From IMG/VR virus record IMGVR_UViG_3300009509_000051, positions 1 through 39,885 of that record: 39,885 bases of DNA; one strand, 5' to 3'. The notes under the pieces were generated by a model. That model did no database searches. It was not told where the DNA came from and saw only the letters and a list, made by a program, of their open reading frames with translations. The DNA is from a virus. The translations under genes and the position numbers were made by a program. Below are positions 7,422-16,329 of the stretch, in pieces (the first letter of the stretch is position 1; every line of letters begins with the position of its first letter).

Positions 7422-8218
7422 TGCCAAATCAAGCAATTGGAGATATCGGCGCAGGAGCGGTGAATGTCTTTTCCGTAGACGGACAAACCGGAACCGTTAG
7501 TCTCGACGGCATTCGCGCTTCCCTGGACGGCACGGGAAAAATCCCGATCGTCGAAATTCCGGAACGGGCCAAAAGCAAAATTTTCACAGCCACCAGCGAA
7601 ATAGAACAGCTCGAGCTGACGGTAGACGAAGGCGACACCTGCGTTAGATTAGATACCGATGAAACCTACATGGCTAAAAATTCGGCTAATCTCTCTCTCG
7701 ACGATTGGCAGCTTTTAGCATCCAGCGGCGGCGGAGCGGTGGAATCGGTCGATGGCAGAATAGGAATCGTTACTCTCGGCGATCTTTATGAAGCTTTAAC
7801 GAATAAAGGCGTCGCGAACGGCTATGCCTCGCTGGACGGAACGGCTAAGGTTCCAGCCGGTCAATTGCCTTCGGCTCCTGCTCCTAATTTCGATTTCGTG
7901 ATTAAATCTGCCGGCAGTCAGAATTTACTGGCTGGCGATCAAAATAAGTGGCTGGAATTCCAGAACGGCGCAAGCGCGGCGGATATTATATTCGTGGCTG
8001 GAGCCACGCATGGATGGGATAACGGCGGATGGTGCTATTCATCGAAAACCGGTTCGGGAGAAGTAGAATACAAACGCGGCGGCGGAGTGACTTTTTTAAC
8101 GGCATTGGGAAACGTCGATTTCAAGATAGACAGCGACGGCACGGATGGATTCGTTTTAAGCTTTCAATATCGCGGTTCCGATATTTGGTATGTGCAGGGA
8201 CCTATTAAATCGGCATAA
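7421..8218 (+). CDS. Fibre-like protein with repeated SVDG/SLDG modules
   Basis: Two related modules are visible: VFSVDGQTGTVSLDGIRASL (residues 15-34) followed by GTGKIPIVEIP, and VESVDGRIGIVTLGDLYEAL (107-126) followed by YASLDGTAKVPAGQLPS. This 'SVDG..G.V.L ... SLDG..KVP..QLP' pattern is common in phage neck, head-fibre and tail-fibre proteins. The C-terminal 110 residues are beta-rich (a Gly-rich WCYSSKTGSGEVEYKRGGG). It is probably a trimeric fibre or neck appendage. Its place between portal and protease points to the head or neck rather than the tail. Confidence 0.6.
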   Translation: MPNQAIGDIGAGAVNVFSVDGQTGTVSLDGIRASLDGTGKIPIVEIPERAKSKIFTATSEIEQLELTVDEGDTCVRLDTDETYMAKNSANLSLDDWQLLASSGGGAVESVDGRIGIVTLGDLYEALTNKGVANGYASLDGTAKVPAGQLPSAPAPNFDFVIKSAGSQNLLAGDQNKWLEFQNGASAADIIFVAGATHGWDNGGWCYSSKTGSGEVEYKRGGGVTFLTALGNVDFKIDSDGTDGFVLSFQYRGSDIWYVQGPIKSA

Positions 8219-8220
8219 AA

Positions 8221-8970
8221 ATGATCATACCCGCAAGGCAACCGCATCCGGCTACCCAGGGCGATATTGGAAACGATATTTTCGTCGATGCCGATGACGC
8301 CGACAAAAGAATTCTCAATGGTTCCAATATCGCTCAATTGCAGAATAAATCGATTTCATCTTATGCGAATTTCTCGCAGGGCATTATCGCCAATCAGCCT
8401 TTATATACCGATGCGGCAATCAATGGACATGGAGCTATTTACGTCGATGTGGTCGGATCAAGCAAAAGATTGATAAGCGTTAATCCTGGAACTTTCCCTT
8501 TGATTTTCTATATATCTTTCATTTATCAATTCGCTACTTATTCAACTTCGACTCGACATGTTTTCGGAATAGATTTCGGTTTCGCAATAGCCACTCACGG
8601 CATTTTAAGAAGCGGTTCAGGATTTATGCAAAGTCAGTATTATGCGCTGGGATGGGGAACGGAAACGATCACGGGCACGACTTTCATAGCTTTCAATACG
8701 CCTTATCTGATCGAGGTATTATATGATGGTTCGACATCCCGGCATGAACTTTACGTCAATGGCAATCTTGAAGCTTCGACAACGAACGTGCATAATAATT
8801 CCTTCACTAAAACTAATGCGACTTTAATGAATTCCGGCAATACTGGTCTGAATTTATCCGCTAAAGGATATATGGGAGGCGTTTTATTCAGACGTGGGAG
8901 TATTCCTTTAGATGAAATTAGATTCTGGAGACGGAAATATTTTCTTACGCGATATGGTATAGCTTCATGA
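8221..8970 (+). CDS. LamG/concanavalin-like lectin-domain protein
   Basis: The region around residues 150-200 (YLIEVLYDGSTSRHELYVNG, then NLEAS) is the 'v.yDG....r.lYvNG' signature of LamG/concanavalin A-like jelly rolls, which bind sugars. It starts 2 bp after the fibre-like gene. The early segment (GNDIFVDADDADKRILNGSN) resembles linker regions of phage head fibres. It ends with a helix-rich tail (IPLDEIRFWRRKYFLTRYG) typical of phage LamG proteins. A glycan-binding decoration or receptor contact is likely; ligand unknown. Confidence 0.6.
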   Translation: MIIPARQPHPATQGDIGNDIFVDADDADKRILNGSNIAQLQNKSISSYANFSQGIIANQPLYTDAAINGHGAIYVDVVGSSKRLISVNPGTFPLIFYISFIYQFATYSTSTRHVFGIDFGFAIATHGILRSGSGFMQSQYYALGWGTETITGTTFIAFNTPYLIEVLYDGSTSRHELYVNGNLEASTTNVHNNSFTKTNATLMNSGNTGLNLSAKGYMGGVLFRRGSIPLDEIRFWRRKYFLTRYGIAS

Positions 8971-9314
8971 ATATAATAGTTTTCGATTCCGAATCGGCTG
9001 CGATTGCGGCTGTTCGGAAAATATACGTTGAAAAGGTCAAGGATGCTCTGCTGGAAGGAAAGACTATCCGCAACGGAGGGGGAACGGTTATAACCGATCT
9101 GACTGGGTGGACGGACGAGGAAATAGTGGGATTGAAAATCTGCGGGATAAAAAAAGGAACCGTGATTTTCGAACAAGGATTGACGACGGAATACGCCACG
9201 GTCAATAAAAGTCTGATTGAGGAAAAATGGTATTTTCCGCTTTGCGACGAGAAATATTTGGAATTCATCAGCGATTACGAAATCATGGAATTGCCGGACG
9301 ATTGGCAGGAATAA
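8967..9314 (+). CDS. Hypothetical 115-aa protein
   Basis: Overlaps the lectin gene by 4 bp (ATGA). The N-terminus (MNIIVFDSESAAIAAVRKIY) looks like an alpha/beta fold, and the middle contains TDLTGWTDEEIVGLKICG. Small proteins of this type often follow fibre genes and may be chaperones or caps. No family was recognised, so this role is a guess from position. Confidence 0.45.
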   Translation: MNIIVFDSESAAIAAVRKIYVEKVKDALLEGKTIRNGGGTVITDLTGWTDEEIVGLKICGIKKGTVIFEQGLTTEYATVNKSLIEEKWYFPLCDEKYLEFISDYEIMELPDDWQE

Positions 9315-9322
9315 TAATACCT

Positions 9323-9383
9323 TCATTCGGACTTCCGAAATCCATTTAACCATATATGGATTTCGGATCAAGTCTGGAATGAA
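9323..9383. repeat. REP-like palindrome pair, copy 2
   Basis: TCATTCGGACTTCCGAAATCCAT faces ATGGATTTCGGATCAAGTCTGGAATGA; the outer arms pair as one long imperfect hairpin between the fibre cluster and the protease gene. Confidence 0.65.
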
Positions 9384-9409
9384 AGAGAAAAAAATATGAG
9401 CGAAAACGC

Positions 9410-10741
9410 ATGAAACTAGACATTTGGGGAGCGGAAGAAGCCTGGCTAATCAATTATATGAACAGCCGAGTTACTTTCAAAGTCGAGCATTCGCAGGAAG
9501 ATATTAAAGCTTTCATAACATCTCGTAGGGATGATCAGAAAGACAGCATTCTTTCTATAGAAAACAATGTCGCCACGATTAGAATTACTGGTCGTCTTAG
9601 CACTGGTGGACCGGATTTCATTGATTATATTTTTGGTTGGGGAGGAACCAGCTATAAGGAAATAATCGCCTCCATAAAGGAAATCAAAAAAAAACAAAAT
9701 CAAGTCAAAACCTTATATCTGCGCATGGACACGCCGGGCGGAGAAATGACAGGTCTCGACAATGTCTGGAAAGAATTGATGGCCCTACGCAAAGAAACGG
9801 ACATCAAAGTCATAGCCGTCAATCATGGGCTATTGGCGTCTGCCGGTTATTATATCGCTTCGGCGGCTCATGAAATACATTCTACTTCAGAGACTAACGA
9901 GATCGGCTCGATCGGAGTTTTGGTGGCTGGAATAGATTGGACCAAATTTGATGAAAAAATGGGCATCAAAGAAGTGGTTATCGTTTCTAAAAACGCTCCG
10001 GATAAATACATCGATATAGGTACGGAGAAAGGACAGAATATTCTACAGAAGCGGGTAGATACCTTTGAGCAGTTTTTTTTTAATCGGATTAGCGAAGGAC
10101 GAAAACTTGAAGTAAAGCATATCACCGATAATTTCGGGCGCGGCGGGCTGTTGGTGTCCAAATCGCCGAATGAAGGGGAGACGGACGCCTTGTCCGTTAA
10201 AATGATTGATAAGGTTTTAAATGTATCACAGGAAGCAGCCGCGACGGTTTCCCCTCCGTCTCCTGTTTCCGGCAACATGAAATGCGAGAGGAATATTATG
10301 AATAATCAAACGTTAGCGGCATTGCTGGCTGAAAATCAGGGAGCGCAGGCTGAATACGATGCAAAGCTGAAAACATACGGCGATGAACGCTATCAGGAAG
10401 GTCTGAAGGCCGGCAAAGAACAAATAGAAAATCGAGTGAAGAAAGCTTTCAGCGTAGTGGGACAAAGCGACGCTTATCCCGCCAGATTCATGACTATGGC
10501 TATAAAAGTTGCTACCGGAGAAGAAGAGCAGGCGGCTTTAACGGCAATTATCACCATGCACGATCAACAAACTGAAGAAAAGAATAGCAAAGCCGCGCAG
10601 CAGGAAACTAAGGCAGCCGGAGACACGGCACCCGATAGTTCAGGCGGACCAATCGCTCCCGGCGGCAAGATTGAAACGCCTGACCAGCTAGGAGCGCATA
10701 TCGCCAGGATCAAGAAAGTCAAAGGCATGCCGGTGAAATAA
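9410..10741 (+). CDS. Capsid protease of the S49 (ClpP-like) family fused to scaffold
   Basis: The N-terminal 285 or so residues form the viral S49 signal-peptide-peptidase-like protease (lambda gpC): LYLRMDTPGGEMTGLDNVW at about 102-120 and LLASAGYYIASAAHEI at 141-156, with Ser144 as probable nucleophile, then TNEIGSIGV. The C-terminal 147 residues are the scaffold, Ala/Glu/Gln-rich and ending in Lys-rich IKKVKGMPVK. It should cut scaffold and portal during head maturation. The start GCATGA overlaps a five-codon ORF (9395-9412), possibly for coupling. Confidence 0.88.
   Translation: MKLDIWGAEEAWLINYMNSRVTFKVEHSQEDIKAFITSRRDDQKDSILSIENNVATIRITGRLSTGGPDFIDYIFGWGGTSYKEIIASIKEIKKKQNQVKTLYLRMDTPGGEMTGLDNVWKELMALRKETDIKVIAVNHGLLASAGYYIASAAHEIHSTSETNEIGSIGVLVAGIDWTKFDEKMGIKEVVIVSKNAPDKYIDIGTEKGQNILQKRVDTFEQFFFNRISEGRKLEVKHITDNFGRGGLLVSKSPNEGETDALSVKMIDKVLNVSQEAAATVSPPSPVSGNMKCERNIMNNQTLAALLAENQGAQAEYDAKLKTYGDERYQEGLKAGKEQIENRVKKAFSVVGQSDAYPARFMTMAIKVATGEEEQAALTAIITMHDQQTEEKNSKAAQQETKAAGDTAPDSSGGPIAPGGKIETPDQLGAHIARIKKVKGMPVK
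10298..10741 (+). CDS. Nested scaffold protein (Nu3-like) from internal start
   Basis: An in-frame ATG at 10298 has AGAGGAA 7 nt upstream, a better ribosome site than that of the full-length gene. Translation from it gives a 147-residue protein made only of the scaffold domain. Lambda makes Nu3 from within gene C in just this way. The internal start is visible; its use is inferred. Confidence 0.6.
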   Translation: MNNQTLAALLAENQGAQAEYDAKLKTYGDERYQEGLKAGKEQIENRVKKAFSVVGQSDAYPARFMTMAIKVATGEEEQAALTAIITMHDQQTEEKNSKAAQQETKAAGDTAPDSSGGPIAPGGKIETPDQLGAHIARIKKVKGMPVK

Positions 10742-10746
10742 AACTT

Positions 10747-10772
10747 TCATTCCCGCGAAAGCGGAAATCCAC
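10747..10772. repeat. REP-like palindrome, copy 3
   Basis: TCATTCCCGCGAAAGCGGAA followed by ATCCAC; short stem between the protease and decoration genes. Confidence 0.6.
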
Positions 10773-10801
10773 TTAACCATTAAAAATATCGAGGATTCAT
10801 C

Positions 10802-11266
10802 ATGACTTATGGAAGATATTCTCCAGTGCAATTACGATACGATGCTGAAATATCCAGGTTTATCGTTAACGGAGAACCGAAAATAGATCACTTGGCGGTA
10901 CTAGTCCAGGATGGCTCTCGCTCCGGCGATCTGGAACCGTTCACGCTTGTAGCGAAAATAGCCGCTACGGGAAAATGGGCTCCTTTCACTGACGAAACCG
11001 CTGTGGACGGAACCGCGATCGCTCGCGGAATTTATGTTGGTCCAACCGTGGCGGAGGACGACATCATAGCCGGAGACGTGGAAAACTTCCCGGTTCTGCT
11101 CAGAGACGCGGAATTTAGAGAAGACTGGCTGGTGATAGAGAATTCTCAAACTCTTGACACGGTTTTCGCTACAGGCACGATTCATGCCGTGACGGTCAGA
11201 GATCATCTGATGCAGCTCAATCTGATTCCGCGCGATGTGGATACTAGCACCGATTTTGAAACATAG
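10802..11266 (+). CDS. Head decoration protein D family
   Basis: A 154-residue protein placed between protease and major capsid genes, as gene D is in lambda. The segment PFTDETAVDGTAIARGIYVG matches the core of the HDPD family ('G.A.GI...'). Trimers of it bind outside the expanded capsid and stabilise it. It is longer than lambda D (110 aa), mainly at the N-terminus. Confidence 0.75.
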   Translation: MTYGRYSPVQLRYDAEISRFIVNGEPKIDHLAVLVQDGSRSGDLEPFTLVAKIAATGKWAPFTDETAVDGTAIARGIYVGPTVAEDDIIAGDVENFPVLLRDAEFREDWLVIENSQTLDTVFATGTIHAVTVRDHLMQLNLIPRDVDTSTDFET

Positions 11267-11274
11267 GAGGCGAT

Positions 11275-12501
11275 ATGGCTAGATTTGGACAAGATGATCA
11301 AACTTACACCAGCGTAATGACCGACCTGACCGATGAACGTCGGCTACATACGACTTGGAAAGGTTTTCAGGCCGCTTTCGGAAATATGGCGAACGGTTCG
11401 GAAACCTTCTATATTAATGACCGCACCGCTTTAAAGATCGAAATAATCCGTTCCGGAGAACCGATCGCCGCCTTGATTCCAAGGGGCACGATCCAGGCCA
11501 CCTTGGTGGGGCAAAAAATTTATCAAGGCGAAAAAAGCACGATTTTCGATCGTACCTTCCCGCTTTCGCACGAGGAGGATAAAATCACCGCTGACGAGAC
11601 CTTTGACCGCGTTCCAGGAGAATTGAACGTCGTGCAGGAAGGCGGCGGCTGGACTCGACAGCAGCGGATGACTTATCACGCCTCCCGCAAGCATGAGGAG
11701 CATATCCGTAAAATCATGCGGCTGCATGAATACCTTGCCGCGCAGTCTATCCTGACGGGTAAAATGCCGGCTATTCTGGGAACAAGCGATCCGGATCAAA
11801 TCTACGATTTCCGCAGAAACCCGGATAATACCTTTCAACCCCTGGATCAGTGGAATGATGACGACACTAAAATATTGCCGACTTTCGATGTCGGTTGCGA
11901 TTTGGTGATTCGTAATGGTTTGGGCGTTCCTAAAATGGCGGTGATGGGCGAGGATGCTTGGCCTGTTTATCTAGGCAGCGACGAAGTCAGAGCTTATCAT
12001 GACAACAAAGGCTACGAGTTGGCTAGAATGTCCGACAGGGAAACCTTCCCGGCCATGTTCGATCGTTATACGGGACAAGGGGGATTCGAGCCGCGAGGCA
12101 CTTTGATTACTCCGAAAGGCCGCAAATTGTATTTATTCAGCTACGAGGGTTTTTATCAGGATTTGAATGGAGATCAACAACTGTTCATGCCTAAAGACCA
12201 GTTAGTTATTTTGGATCCGATGATTATAGCCAATCGTTATTTCGGTCCTGGTCAAAAACTCTGGAATACCAGATTGGACGCTATGTGGATGGAGGACATT
12301 TTCGGATTCGGTCCTATGGGTCTGCCTATGCCTGAAAACATGCCCAATAGCGATATCATCGATCCGCGTATGTTCCATTTCTACGCTTACGAGCAGGATA
12401 AAGAGTTTGTGACGCTGGTTACTCAATCCGCGCCTGTGTTCGCCACGAATCAGACCGACGCCGTGGCCGTAGCCACTGATTTAATAAACTATAGCCCCTA
12501 G
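11275..12501 (+). CDS. Major capsid protein, lambda gpE-like
   Basis: A 408-residue protein with the strongest ribosome site of the head module (AGGAGGCGAT before ATG). PIAALIPRGT early on and FDRTFPLSHEEDKITADETF fit the phage_cap_E family, in which the N-arm is followed by an 'iPrg' strand and an E-loop. A late GAGFDP-like surface is replaced by MWMEDIFGFGPMGLPMPENM. Length compares with 341 in lambda, so an insertion is present. It forms the icosahedral shell. Confidence 0.85.
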   Translation: MARFGQDDQTYTSVMTDLTDERRLHTTWKGFQAAFGNMANGSETFYINDRTALKIEIIRSGEPIAALIPRGTIQATLVGQKIYQGEKSTIFDRTFPLSHEEDKITADETFDRVPGELNVVQEGGGWTRQQRMTYHASRKHEEHIRKIMRLHEYLAAQSILTGKMPAILGTSDPDQIYDFRRNPDNTFQPLDQWNDDDTKILPTFDVGCDLVIRNGLGVPKMAVMGEDAWPVYLGSDEVRAYHDNKGYELARMSDRETFPAMFDRYTGQGGFEPRGTLITPKGRKLYLFSYEGFYQDLNGDQQLFMPKDQLVILDPMIIANRYFGPGQKLWNTRLDAMWMEDIFGFGPMGLPMPENMPNSDIIDPRMFHFYAYEQDKEFVTLVTQSAPVFATNQTDAVAVATDLINYSP

Positions 12502-12506
12502 AAATC

Positions 12507-12872
12507 ATGAGTAGAAAAAAAGGATTTTGGGTTGGGAGCGGCGGACTTTTCATAAACGGCAATATTCCGACTATCTCTAAAAATCAGGAGATACCGCCTG
12601 AAATATTATACAATGAAAAATATGCCGCCAAATTCGCAAAATTCAGAGATGCAGGTTTGATAGTCGATAGTCTGGATGATAAGACATCCGCCAATATCGC
12701 CATCAAGCAAAAGGATAAAGAGCTAAATAAAATCCTGGATGACAACAAGAAGCTAACCGCCGAAAACGCGAAGCTTAAACAGGAAAATGCAGATTTAAAG
12801 CGGGATTTGGCGGACCGCACCAGGGAGCGGGACAAGGCGATTAAAGTGAATCTGGGAGGTAAGAATGTCTAA
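12507..12872 (+). CDS. Coiled-coil head-completion accessory
   Basis: A globular N-terminal half (FWVGSGGLFINGNIPTIS, then EIPPEILYNE) is followed by a clear coiled coil at 70-115 (DDNKKLTAENAKLKQENADL). It overlaps the next gene by 8 bp. Its place after the capsid gene matches lambda FI, but no sequence relation is visible. The N-terminus shares a 'G.I..G..IPP' pattern with the next protein, so the two may be distant duplicates. Confidence 0.55.
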   Translation: MSRKKGFWVGSGGLFINGNIPTISKNQEIPPEILYNEKYAAKFAKFRDAGLIVDSLDDKTSANIAIKQKDKELNKILDDNKKLTAENAKLKQENADLKRDLADRTRERDKAIKVNLGGKNV

Positions 12873-13098
12873 AAAAAAATTCGCGTCTAAAATTATGACG
12901 CCTATCAAGGGAAAAATTTTGGGCATCAAAAACCGTCAGTTTCGGCACGGCGACCAAATCCCGCCTGCTTTCGCTGAAAAAATCCCGGATAAATTCATGC
13001 AGGAATGGAAACAGCCGGCTGAAAAGCCTGAGAAGGATAAAGAACCTGAACAGGGCGATAGCGATGCAAGGCCGATAGACCCGCTTGAGCATTATTAA
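12865..13098 (+). CDS. Small basic/acidic head protein
   Basis: A 77-residue protein with a good ribosome site (GGGAGGTAAGA). A Lys-rich N-terminus leads into FRHGDQIPPAFAEKIPDKFM, and an acidic tail follows. The 'GDQIPP' part resembles the N-terminal part of the preceding protein. Probably a minor connector or completion protein; family not recognised. Confidence 0.5.
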   Translation: MSKKKFASKIMTPIKGKILGIKNRQFRHGDQIPPAFAEKIPDKFMQEWKQPAEKPEKDKEPEQGDSDARPIDPLEHY

Positions 13099-13138
13099 TT
13101 GTTTCCGGTTTGATACGGAATTAACTTAACAATTCGCA

Positions 13139-13528
13139 ATGAACGAATTCAGACAAGAAATCGAAGAGGCCGCCGCTTTCGTAATCGAAGAGCAGGTCAA
13201 TTCAAAAGCCGTTATTATTTATAGCGACGGCGTAGAGCAAACCAAATCCGCCTTGGATTCCGAGAAGGATTTAATGTGTTGGTTCGTTCAGGAAAGTCGT
13301 GAATTAGACCGCGAAACAGGTTTCGACATGATTTCCAATCGCGCCGTGGCGACGTTCAGAACCCGTTCTTTAAATCGTATTCCATTGGGGGCTGAACGTT
13401 GCCTGATTAAAATTCAAACCGACGCATTCAGCGAAAACTTTACGATTTATCAAATCGTAGGGCCGCCTAAATCAGGCCGGACCATAGGTTTCGTTAATTT
13501 TCAACTTCAAACTATCAGTCAAATTTAA
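13139..13528 (+). CDS. Head-tail joining protein, FII/stopper-like
   Basis: A 129-residue beta-rich protein. The segment FRTRSLNRIPLGAERCLIKI and the final YQIVGPPKSGRTIGFVNFQL look like the beta-barrel connector proteins that close the head (lambda gpFII and relatives). Its position after capsid and completion genes and before the tail terminator agrees. The assignment rests on size, fold pattern and synteny. Confidence 0.5.
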   Translation: MNEFRQEIEEAAAFVIEEQVNSKAVIIYSDGVEQTKSALDSEKDLMCWFVQESRELDRETGFDMISNRAVATFRTRSLNRIPLGAERCLIKIQTDAFSENFTIYQIVGPPKSGRTIGFVNFQLQTISQI

Positions 13529-13561
13529 TTTTCACCTGATTGACCTGGAATCCATCTTGCC

Positions 13562-14224
13562 ATGCCCAAAGAATTCTTCGACAACCAAATGGTTTTCGAG
13601 ATCGTCTATCGCAGTCTAGTGAATAATGTGCTCGGTCCCTATGCAAAAAATAGATTTCGTCTCCTCGACTATCCCATGGCGATCGAAGGCGCGGAAGGAA
13701 CTCTCGATGAATTGCGCAGCGTCAGCATTTATATGGATACATTCAAAGTTAAAACCGGATCTTTCAGGAAACCTGAACCGGATATTAAATATAATCTGGA
13801 CTTTCTGGTTACAGCCGATGCTAAAGCGGACCTGGCCGTCCTGGAACAGAATTTCGAACAGAATCAAGCGGACATCTATTTTCGCGCGATTCATGAAATG
13901 CAGGACGCCAAAACCCGCGCTAATGCATTGATGGACGAGCTTTTCAGGATAATCTATCAGATCGTAATGAATCCGTTGAATGATAAATTAGGGTTGGACC
14001 GCATGAACCCGAATCCAGGCATCAAAATGGGAGATCGAGATATAACCGACTATCACAAAGGCGTGGTCTATTCGAGAGGCAATAAAATCATGCTTGAAGC
14101 GCAGGCCGTTCTAGCCTGCAATTTCGAGGAATATATTTTCGGCGGGGAGCAGCCTCTAAGCGAGGAGGGCGCGGGAGATACCATCGGCGCGGCATTCGAG
14201 CTATCAGCCGATTTCATGCCGTAA
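13562..14224 (+). CDS. Tail terminator or connector-type protein
   Basis: A 220-residue protein directly before the sheath gene, where phage Mu encodes gp37 and P2-like phages encode a tail terminator. It is mixed alpha/beta with AKADLAVLEQNFEQNQADIY in the middle and an acidic C-terminus. No catalytic motif. A tail terminator or head-tail adaptor is the most likely role, inferred from position only. Confidence 0.45.
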   Translation: MPKEFFDNQMVFEIVYRSLVNNVLGPYAKNRFRLLDYPMAIEGAEGTLDELRSVSIYMDTFKVKTGSFRKPEPDIKYNLDFLVTADAKADLAVLEQNFEQNQADIYFRAIHEMQDAKTRANALMDELFRIIYQIVMNPLNDKLGLDRMNPNPGIKMGDRDITDYHKGVVYSRGNKIMLEAQAVLACNFEEYIFGGEQPLSEEGAGDTIGAAFELSADFMP

Positions 14225-14234
14225 TTCTTTTTTT

Positions 14235-14295
14235 GTCATGCCGGGTTTGACCCGGCATCCATTCAACATTAGATGCCGGTCAAGCCCGGTATGAC
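14235..14295. repeat. REP-like palindrome pair, copy 4
   Basis: GTCATGCCGGGTTTGACCCG ... GGTCAAGCCCGGTATGAC forms two small hairpins and one large hairpin just before the sheath gene. Confidence 0.75.
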
Positions 14296-14307
14296 ACAAT
14301 AAAAAAA

Positions 14308-15876
14308 ATGACTATCACACCAAATAGCAAAGCCGCTTTTAAAGGCGTAGGTTTCCGAAACGAGGCTTTCAGCGTCGGCGGCGGAGCGATAGCTAGAAAA
14401 ATAAACATCATCGGAACATATGACCCAGCCTTGACGGAAGTCGTGGCCGATGAGCCAATTCGAGTCTTCAGCCCGGAAGACGGGGGGAGCAAGTTCGGTT
14501 TCGGATTCATGATACATCGATTGCTGCTTTGGCTTTATCGAGGTTCGCAGGGTATTGAAACCTGGGTAACTCCTCAAGCCGAGGCCGGCGGATCCGCGGC
14601 ATCAACCGGAAATATCGATTTCGCCGGCAGCGTAGTGACCAAAGCCGGAACGTTGGCTTTTTACGCGGCGGCTTGGCGCATAGTTACTAATTTATTCGTA
14701 GATGATGACGAGGACTCGATAGCGATAGCTTTCGCAGCCGCGATCAATGCCGATGCCGACGCGCCTATTACTGCCGCGGTCGACGGCGTTACCACCAGTC
14801 AAGTCAACCTGACCGCCAAATCAAAGGGACCATGGGGCGACGATATAACCTTGTCTTTCAATCTCGGATTCGGCGAGGAATTGCCCGACGGCGTAGCGCA
14901 GGCCACCACTCCCATGAGCGGAGGCTCCGGAGTGCCGGACGTGCAGGATGCGCTGGATGCATGGGGGACCGGCGATCAACAGAATGACGAATGGTTCACC
15001 GACGTTATTTGCGGCTACGGCCAGGATTCCTCCACGCTGGATAAAATCAGCGCGTACAACGGGCTGGCTAACGACGCCACCGGCAATTATGCCAAGGAAG
15101 TCGGCAGACCTTTCCGCGCTCTGGTCGGCGATACCGTAGCGGATACGGCAGGTTTGAATGCTTTGATAGCTCTAGCAGACGCTAGGGCGGAAACGGATAT
15201 GACTAACGGCGTAATAGCCGAGCCAGGCTCTTATCATCATCCGATGGAATTGGCAGCCGTGGCCATGGGTGTCATGGCTAGAATCAACAGCATCAGAGCG
15301 GAAGAGGGCTATATAGACCGCGCTTTGCCGGGATTGATTCCCAGTCCGTTGGCTACGCGTTGGACGAACGATTACGACAATCGGGATATAGCCGTTAAAG
15401 CCGGAATATCCACCACCAAAGTGGCTAACGGCGTAGTTTATCTACAGAATATGCTGACATTCTACCGGCCCTCCAGTCTGCCGATAGACTCGAACGCTTG
15501 GCGATCGATGCGGAATATCTCCATCATTCAAAGCATGTGGGCTACCCATAAAGCGTATTTCGAGCGAGAGGTCTGGAGAGGTTTCACTATCACTCGAAAC
15601 GTCGCCAGAGTGACCAATCTTATCAGCCAGGAGAAAGCCAAGGATTCGGACGATGTCATGGACGCCTTGATTTTTTTAACCCAGTTCTATGAAAAAAACG
15701 CTTGGCTTTATACCGCCGACTACACGATAGACGAGTTGAAAAAAGGCGATAAAATCATTTTACGAAACGACGGAAGCGGTTGGGATTATACTATGCCGAT
15801 TATTCTGTCAGGAGAAGGGGGTATTTTGAACGGTTTGATTACCCTCGACGCCAGTTTTGCCGTAATTACTAACTAG
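14308..15876 (+). CDS. Contractile tail sheath protein, Mu gpL-like
   Basis: A 522-residue protein with the sheath pattern: N-terminal insertion strands (NSKAAFKGVGFRNEAFSVGG), a variable middle with SKGPWGDDITLSFNLG, and a conserved C-terminal domain (NGVVYLQNMLTFYRPSS, then NISIIQSMWATHKAYFERE). It assembles around the tube and contracts on infection. The gene order sheath, tube, chaperone, tape measure follows directly. The start lacks a strong Shine-Dalgarno and follows the repeat copy at once. Confidence 0.88.
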   Translation: MTITPNSKAAFKGVGFRNEAFSVGGGAIARKINIIGTYDPALTEVVADEPIRVFSPEDGGSKFGFGFMIHRLLLWLYRGSQGIETWVTPQAEAGGSAASTGNIDFAGSVVTKAGTLAFYAAAWRIVTNLFVDDDEDSIAIAFAAAINADADAPITAAVDGVTTSQVNLTAKSKGPWGDDITLSFNLGFGEELPDGVAQATTPMSGGSGVPDVQDALDAWGTGDQQNDEWFTDVICGYGQDSSTLDKISAYNGLANDATGNYAKEVGRPFRALVGDTVADTAGLNALIALADARAETDMTNGVIAEPGSYHHPMELAAVAMGVMARINSIRAEEGYIDRALPGLIPSPLATRWTNDYDNRDIAVKAGISTTKVANGVVYLQNMLTFYRPSSLPIDSNAWRSMRNISIIQSMWATHKAYFEREVWRGFTITRNVARVTNLISQEKAKDSDDVMDALIFLTQFYEKNAWLYTADYTIDELKKGDKIILRNDGSGWDYTMPIILSGEGGILNGLITLDASFAVITN

Positions 15877-15885
15877 GAGGTAATC

Positions 15886-16266
15886 ATGCCGGCATCAGGA
15901 ACACCGCAATATGTTAAAGTAGATGGATTGACCGCGTTCCCAAATCGAGACTGCAACGTCAGATTACCTAGCGGCGTCTACGAGAATGAAGCCAGACCCC
16001 ATGCTGGCGGCAATCAAAAAAAAATGCTCCGGGCATCCGGAGTTTTGACGAATTTCACTTTCAAAGCCGACAAAGCGGAATATGAACGCTGGCAGGCATT
16101 GAACGACGATCCGCGCGAAACTATGTCGCTTAGTTTCAAAGATCGGGCCGGAAATATTTATCGCGCTGTAGGCTGGATAGAACTTGAAGGTTTGGATGAC
16201 GCCGATAATTTAGCTACGGTCAGACTTGTTCCGGCTGACGGCGTCTGGACCTTATTTACACCTTAA
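15886..16266 (+). CDS. Tail tube protein, Mu gpM-like
   Basis: A 126-residue protein with a strong ribosome site (AGGAGGTAATC). It begins with YVKVDGLTAFPNRDCNVRLP and carries MSLSFKDRAGNIYRAVGWIE, a beta-barrel pattern of the Mu-type tube family. It stacks in hexamers inside the sheath and forms the DNA channel. Size matches Mu gp40. Confidence 0.8.
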   Translation: MPASGTPQYVKVDGLTAFPNRDCNVRLPSGVYENEARPHAGGNQKKMLRASGVLTNFTFKADKAEYERWQALNDDPRETMSLSFKDRAGNIYRAVGWIELEGLDDADNLATVRLVPADGVWTLFTP

Positions 16267-16267
16267 A

Positions 16268-16304
16268 TTTCATTCCGGACTTACCCCAGCTTGACTGGGG
16301 TAAG
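16268..16304. repeat. REP-like element with 9-bp hairpin, copy 5
   Basis: TTTCATTCCGG leads into CTTACCCCA (16280-16288) paired with TGGGGTAAG (16296-16304), a strong hairpin after the tube gene that could lower readthrough. Confidence 0.65.
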
Positions 16305-16329
16305 CCGAAACTATAACTAATAATTAAAC

